Positions 61,486 to 64,000 of a DNA stretch of 64,000 nt are shown piece by piece. Both the position numbers and the translations under genes were made by a program. The stretch comes from Povalibacter uvarum (GTDB lineage Bacteria; Pseudomonadota; Gammaproteobacteria; Steroidobacterales; Steroidobacteraceae). The notes under the pieces were generated by a model. The model saw only the letters and a list, made by a program, of their open reading frames with translations, was not told the origin of the DNA and did no database searches. Location of the stretch: NCBI RefSeq assembly GCF_014202975.1, contig NZ_JACHHZ010000003.1, forward strand, positions 434,001 to 498,000, given 5' to 3'. Numbering within the stretch: position 1 is the stretch's first letter; each line of letters starts with the position of its first letter.

Positions 61486-61553
61486 GTCACTCCCGCGCAG
61501 GCGGGAGTCCATGTCTTGGAACCCGGATGGATTCCTGCGTGCGCGGGAATGAC
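61486..61553. repeat. dRS3-like palindromic repeat, copy 4 (paired arms)
   Basis: Left unit ACTCCC-N8-GGGAGT at 61489-61508; right unit ATTCCT-N8-GGGAAT-like at 61531-61550. Outer ends GTCACTCCC...GGGAATGAC are inverted to each other. It is the mirror of copy 1, with the unit order reversed. Lies between the convergent yeiH and dipeptidase genes. Confidence 0.82.
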
Positions 61554-61570
61554 GATGCACGCGGATTCGG

Positions 61571-62698
61571 TTATCCCTTCCACACCTCTGCAAACAGCCG
61601 CGCAAAGTTCCCTCCGAGAACCTTGTCGATCCTCTTCTGCGACCACCCGCGAGCGCCCAGATCATTCGCGAGCGTCAGGAATCGCAGCGGATCGTTGTAT
61701 TGCGGCACCAGATTGAACACATCCGCTGCTTCGCCCGGCGCGGCAATGCCTGCCTTCTGACGTTCTTCGAAGAACTTGCGCTGGTATTCCGCGTACTGCG
61801 CATCGAGCTTCACCGCTGACAATACGCCGTCCGTGCCGAGACCGACATGGTCTTCGCCGCAAACGTTCACTGCATGTTCGAGATGCCGGATCAGGTCCTC
61901 GGCCTGAGGCTGTCCGGAGGCTCGCAGGAACGGCATGAAGTAGATGCCCGCGACGCCGCCGCGGTCCGCGAGTGCTTTCAGTTCGCGGTCATGCGTGTTG
62001 CGCGGCACGTCGACCAGCGCACGACAGCCCGTATGCGTGATGGCCATCGGCGACTTGCATGCCGCGATGCCCTCACTGATGGTGCGCGGACCGGCATGAC
62101 TCAGATCCACGAGAATGTTCAATCGATTGAGCTCGGCGATCAGTTCGCGACCGAGTGAGCTCAGGCCGCCATCCGCGGGTTCGAGACAGCCATCGCCCAT
62201 GACATTGCGACGGTTGTAGACGGGCTGGACGATGCGAACGCCGAGCCCATGGAACGTAGGGAGGCGCGACAGGTCCGCATCCAGCATCGTCGTGTCCTGG
62301 AACCCGTAGATCAGGCCCATCCGGCCCGTCGACTTCGCGGTCTGCAAATCGCGGCCGGTGAGCACTTTCAGGAACACGTCGGGATGCGCTCCGATCTCAC
62401 GCTCGCACCAGCCGATGCCAGCGACGGTTTCCTCGAACTTGCGAGGACCGTTGCCGACGCTGTTCACGGTTACGTTGATCGCCGTGACGCCCGAAGCTTT
62501 GACATCTGCGATTGCGCGGGCAGACAGCGGCGCATCCGGACCCGCGGAGGGATCGAACTCACCGGGACCGCCCAGTCCATCGATGACGACGGCGCGAGAA
62601 TAAGCATTCTTCGAGTACGACCGCCGGGTTGCTGCGCCAGCCGCGGTGGCGAGACTGAGTGCCATGGCCGAACCGATGAACGTGCGTCGATCGAGCAT
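61571..62698 (-). CDS. Exported M19-type (membrane) dipeptidase-like protein, atypical metal site
   Basis: 375 residues; ATG 62698 has GGGAGG upstream. Tat-like signal 'LDRRTFIGSAMALSLATAAGAA'. M19 features: 'LGVRIVQPVYNRRNVMGDGCLEPADGGLSSLGRELIAELNRLNILVDLSHAGPRTISEGI', 'PMAITHTGCRALVDVPRNTHDRELKALADRGGVAGIYFMPFLR', 'DHVGLGTDGV'. The distal His ligands (SHAG, THTG) are present. The proximal HxD of the usual 'DGHNDxP' is replaced by 'DGLGGPG', and the bridging-Glu region reads 'YGFQD'. It is probably a subfamily with a different metal site or substrate and not a classic renal-type dipeptidase. Confidence 0.85.
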   Translation of the reverse strand: MLDRRTFIGSAMALSLATAAGAATRRSYSKNAYSRAVVIDGLGGPGEFDPSAGPDAPLSARAIADVKASGVTAINVTVNSVGNGPRKFEETVAGIGWCEREIGAHPDVFLKVLTGRDLQTAKSTGRMGLIYGFQDTTMLDADLSRLPTFHGLGVRIVQPVYNRRNVMGDGCLEPADGGLSSLGRELIAELNRLNILVDLSHAGPRTISEGIAACKSPMAITHTGCRALVDVPRNTHDRELKALADRGGVAGIYFMPFLRASGQPQAEDLIRHLEHAVNVCGEDHVGLGTDGVLSAVKLDAQYAEYQRKFFEERQKAGIAAPGEAADVFNLVPQYNDPLRFLTLANDLGARGWSQKRIDKVLGGNFARLFAEVWKG

Positions 62699-62779
62699 TC
62701 CGAATGCCTCCCGCGGTAAGTGACGTGCAGAGATTAGCTCCAAAGCTTCGCCGTCGTGAAGGCCGGGATGTCGCGAGGC

Positions 62780-64000
62780 TCAGTGCGAGTCGCTGGATGA
62801 AGGTGGCGTACCGGTTGCGGGTTCGAGACTCACGAAGAACGTCGAGCCTTCACCGGGAACGCTGTCGGCCCAGACCCGGCCGTGCATTCTCTGAACGGCC
62901 TTGCGGACGAGCGCGAGGCCGATGCCTGTTCCTTCATAGCCCGATGCATGGAGGCGCTGGAAGATCTCGAAGATCTTCTCGCGGTATTCGGAATCGAAGC
63001 CGATGCCGTTGTCGCTGATCCTGAGCAGATACGCTCCGTTTTCGATGGCGGACTCGATGCGGATGCGCGGCGTGACGCCGTCGCGCGAGAACTTCAGTGC
63101 GTTCTCGAGCAGGTTTCTGAGCACGATCGCCAGTCCTTCGCGATCCGCCATCACGGGGACATCGCACAACGCGACATCGACGTTCGCATCGGCCTGCCGG
63201 AGAGAGTCCGCCATCGTCCGCAATACATCGTCGACGATCTCTGCGCAGTCGATCGCCGCCACGCATTGCTCACGATGCTCGAGCCTGGAGTAGTTCAGCA
63301 GGCCTTCGATGAGGGCTGCCATGCGGATCGAGCCCTGTCGCGCCCGATCGATGAGTCGCAGCTCATTGTCTGTAAGCCGATCGCGCGCGCTTTCCTGCAG
63401 CAGGGCGTTGAAGCCATCGATGGCGCGCAAAGGTGCCTTCAGGTCGTGCGCGACTGCATACGCGAAGTTCTGCGACTCACGATAGGCTTCCGTGAGTTGC
63501 TGGGTTCGCTCCGCCACGCGCAGTTCGAGATCGTCGACCAGTTCGCGATAGCGGGTTTCGCTGTCGCGCAATGACTGCTCCAGTTCCTTGAACGTAGTGA
63601 TGTCCACATGCGAACCCAGCATGCGCGACATCCGGCCCGCATCGTCGTGGAGCATCCCGCCTTGCGCGAGGATCCATCTGTAAGAGCCGTCGCGATGCTG
63701 CAGGCGCTGTTCGCTGACGTATTCGCCCACCGGGTCCTTCAGGTATTCGTCGAGCGCCGCAGTGACTCTGGCACGATCCTCGGGATGCAGGCGCTTGTTC
63801 CATTCCTCGAAGCTGTCAGCCATCTCGTGCTCGCCATAGCCGAGCTGTCGTTTCCACTCGGGAGAGAAGCGCACGGCGTTGGTCCGCACGTCCCATTCCC
63901 AGAGTCCCACTCCGCCTGCACGCGCGGTCAGTTCGATCATTCGTTCGAGCTCGCCGCGACGCTGTTCTAGCGTGTCGAAGCGCTCGCGGGACTTCTTCAA
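62780..64000 (-). CDS. PAS sensor histidine kinase, 5' part beyond window
   Basis: At least 406 residues; the frame is open to the window end, so the N-terminus is missing. A coiled-coil start precedes a PAS/PAC domain ('GVGLWEWDVRTNAVRFSPEWKRQLGYGEHEM...DGSYRWILAQGGMLHDDAGRMSRMLGSHVDIT'). After a coiled coil, HisKA 'NFAYAVAHDLKAPLRAIDGFNALL' carries the phospho-His. HATPase: 'VLRNLLENALKFS', 'RISDNGIGFDSEYREKIFEIFQRLHASGYEGTGIGLALVRKAVQRMHGRVWADS'. The C-terminus is Pro/Ser-rich. It may have more sensor domains upstream. No response regulator is in view. Confidence 0.92.
   Translation of the reverse strand: MKKSRERFDTLEQRRGELERMIELTARAGGVGLWEWDVRTNAVRFSPEWKRQLGYGEHEMADSFEEWNKRLHPEDRARVTAALDEYLKDPVGEYVSEQRLQHRDGSYRWILAQGGMLHDDAGRMSRMLGSHVDITTFKELEQSLRDSETRYRELVDDLELRVAERTQQLTEAYRESQNFAYAVAHDLKAPLRAIDGFNALLQESARDRLTDNELRLIDRARQGSIRMAALIEGLLNYSRLEHREQCVAAIDCAEIVDDVLRTMADSLRQADANVDVALCDVPVMADREGLAIVLRNLLENALKFSRDGVTPRIRIESAIENGAYLLRISDNGIGFDSEYREKIFEIFQRLHASGYEGTGIGLALVRKAVQRMHGRVWADSVPGEGSTFFVSLEPATGTPPSSSDSH

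Overview
The window is a GC-rich chromosomal segment from a Gram-negative, catabolically versatile bacterium. The evidence for this is two large TonB-dependent receptors, lipid A-modifying enzymes (an EptA-type transferase and a PagL-like deacylase), a TRAP transporter component, a secreted di-haem cytochrome and Lrp/LysR/TetR/FadR-type regulators. The gene mix (CoA-dependent aromatic catabolism, a P450, secreted glycosidases with TonB receptors) fits a Gammaproteobacterium of the Steroidobacteraceae/Nevskiales kind, but this is inference from gene content. I saw no rRNA, tRNA, CRISPR array, phage or transposase gene.

1-13 kb, acyl-CoA island. The end of a TRAP substrate-binding gene is translationally coupled to four consecutive, non-identical type III CoA-transferase genes. 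These are followed by one 818-residue protein that looks like both halves of a 2-hydroxyacyl-CoA dehydratase fused together but lacks five of the six expected Fe-S cysteines. Converging on it is a MFS transporter / MmgE-PrpD / cytochrome P450 operon, divergent from a LysR regulator with a textbook T-N11-A box between them. This is the least familiar part of the window and the best candidate for an undescribed pathway.

13-20 kb. A DMT-like membrane protein, a MauG/CCP-type di-haem cytochrome overlapping an OmpA-like secreted protein, and a TonB receptor. 19.7-29 kb holds a phenylpropanoid-type module: MFS carrier, feruloyl-CoA synthase, FadB-like hydratase/dehydrogenase and TetR on the minus strand, divergent from a thiolase and an ADP-forming acyl-CoA synthetase. 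A palindrome sits in the TetR intergenic region. Together these could shorten a hydroxycinnamate by CoA-dependent beta-oxidation.

29-42 kb. An FAH-family hydrolase, a secreted beta/gamma-crystallin-like protein divergent from a large secreted hydrolase, a DUF1295 membrane protein, a CHASE3-PAS-GGDEF cyclase, a CHASE-PAS histidine kinase, a CBS protein and an EptA-like phosphoethanolamine transferase. 41.8-54.4 kb is a plant-polysaccharide/sugar-oxidation locus: sugar 1-dehydrogenase, IlvD/Edd aldonate dehydratase, aldose epimerase, GH5-like and GH26-like glycosidases, a TonB receptor and a FadR-type regulator. The dehydrogenase/dehydratase pair suits oxidative L-arabinose or D-galactose breakdown.

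54.8-64 kb. A frameshifted PagL-like gene (six-G run), a secreted metallo-beta-lactamase-fold hydrolase, small secreted or anchored proteins, a flavin-binding PPOX-fold protein, an Lrp regulator with a 21-bp palindrome next to a DUF6356-yeiH operon, a non-canonical M19 dipeptidase and a truncated PAS histidine kinase. Four copies of a dRS3-like palindromic repeat lie between genes, three of them in 55.5-61.6 kb.
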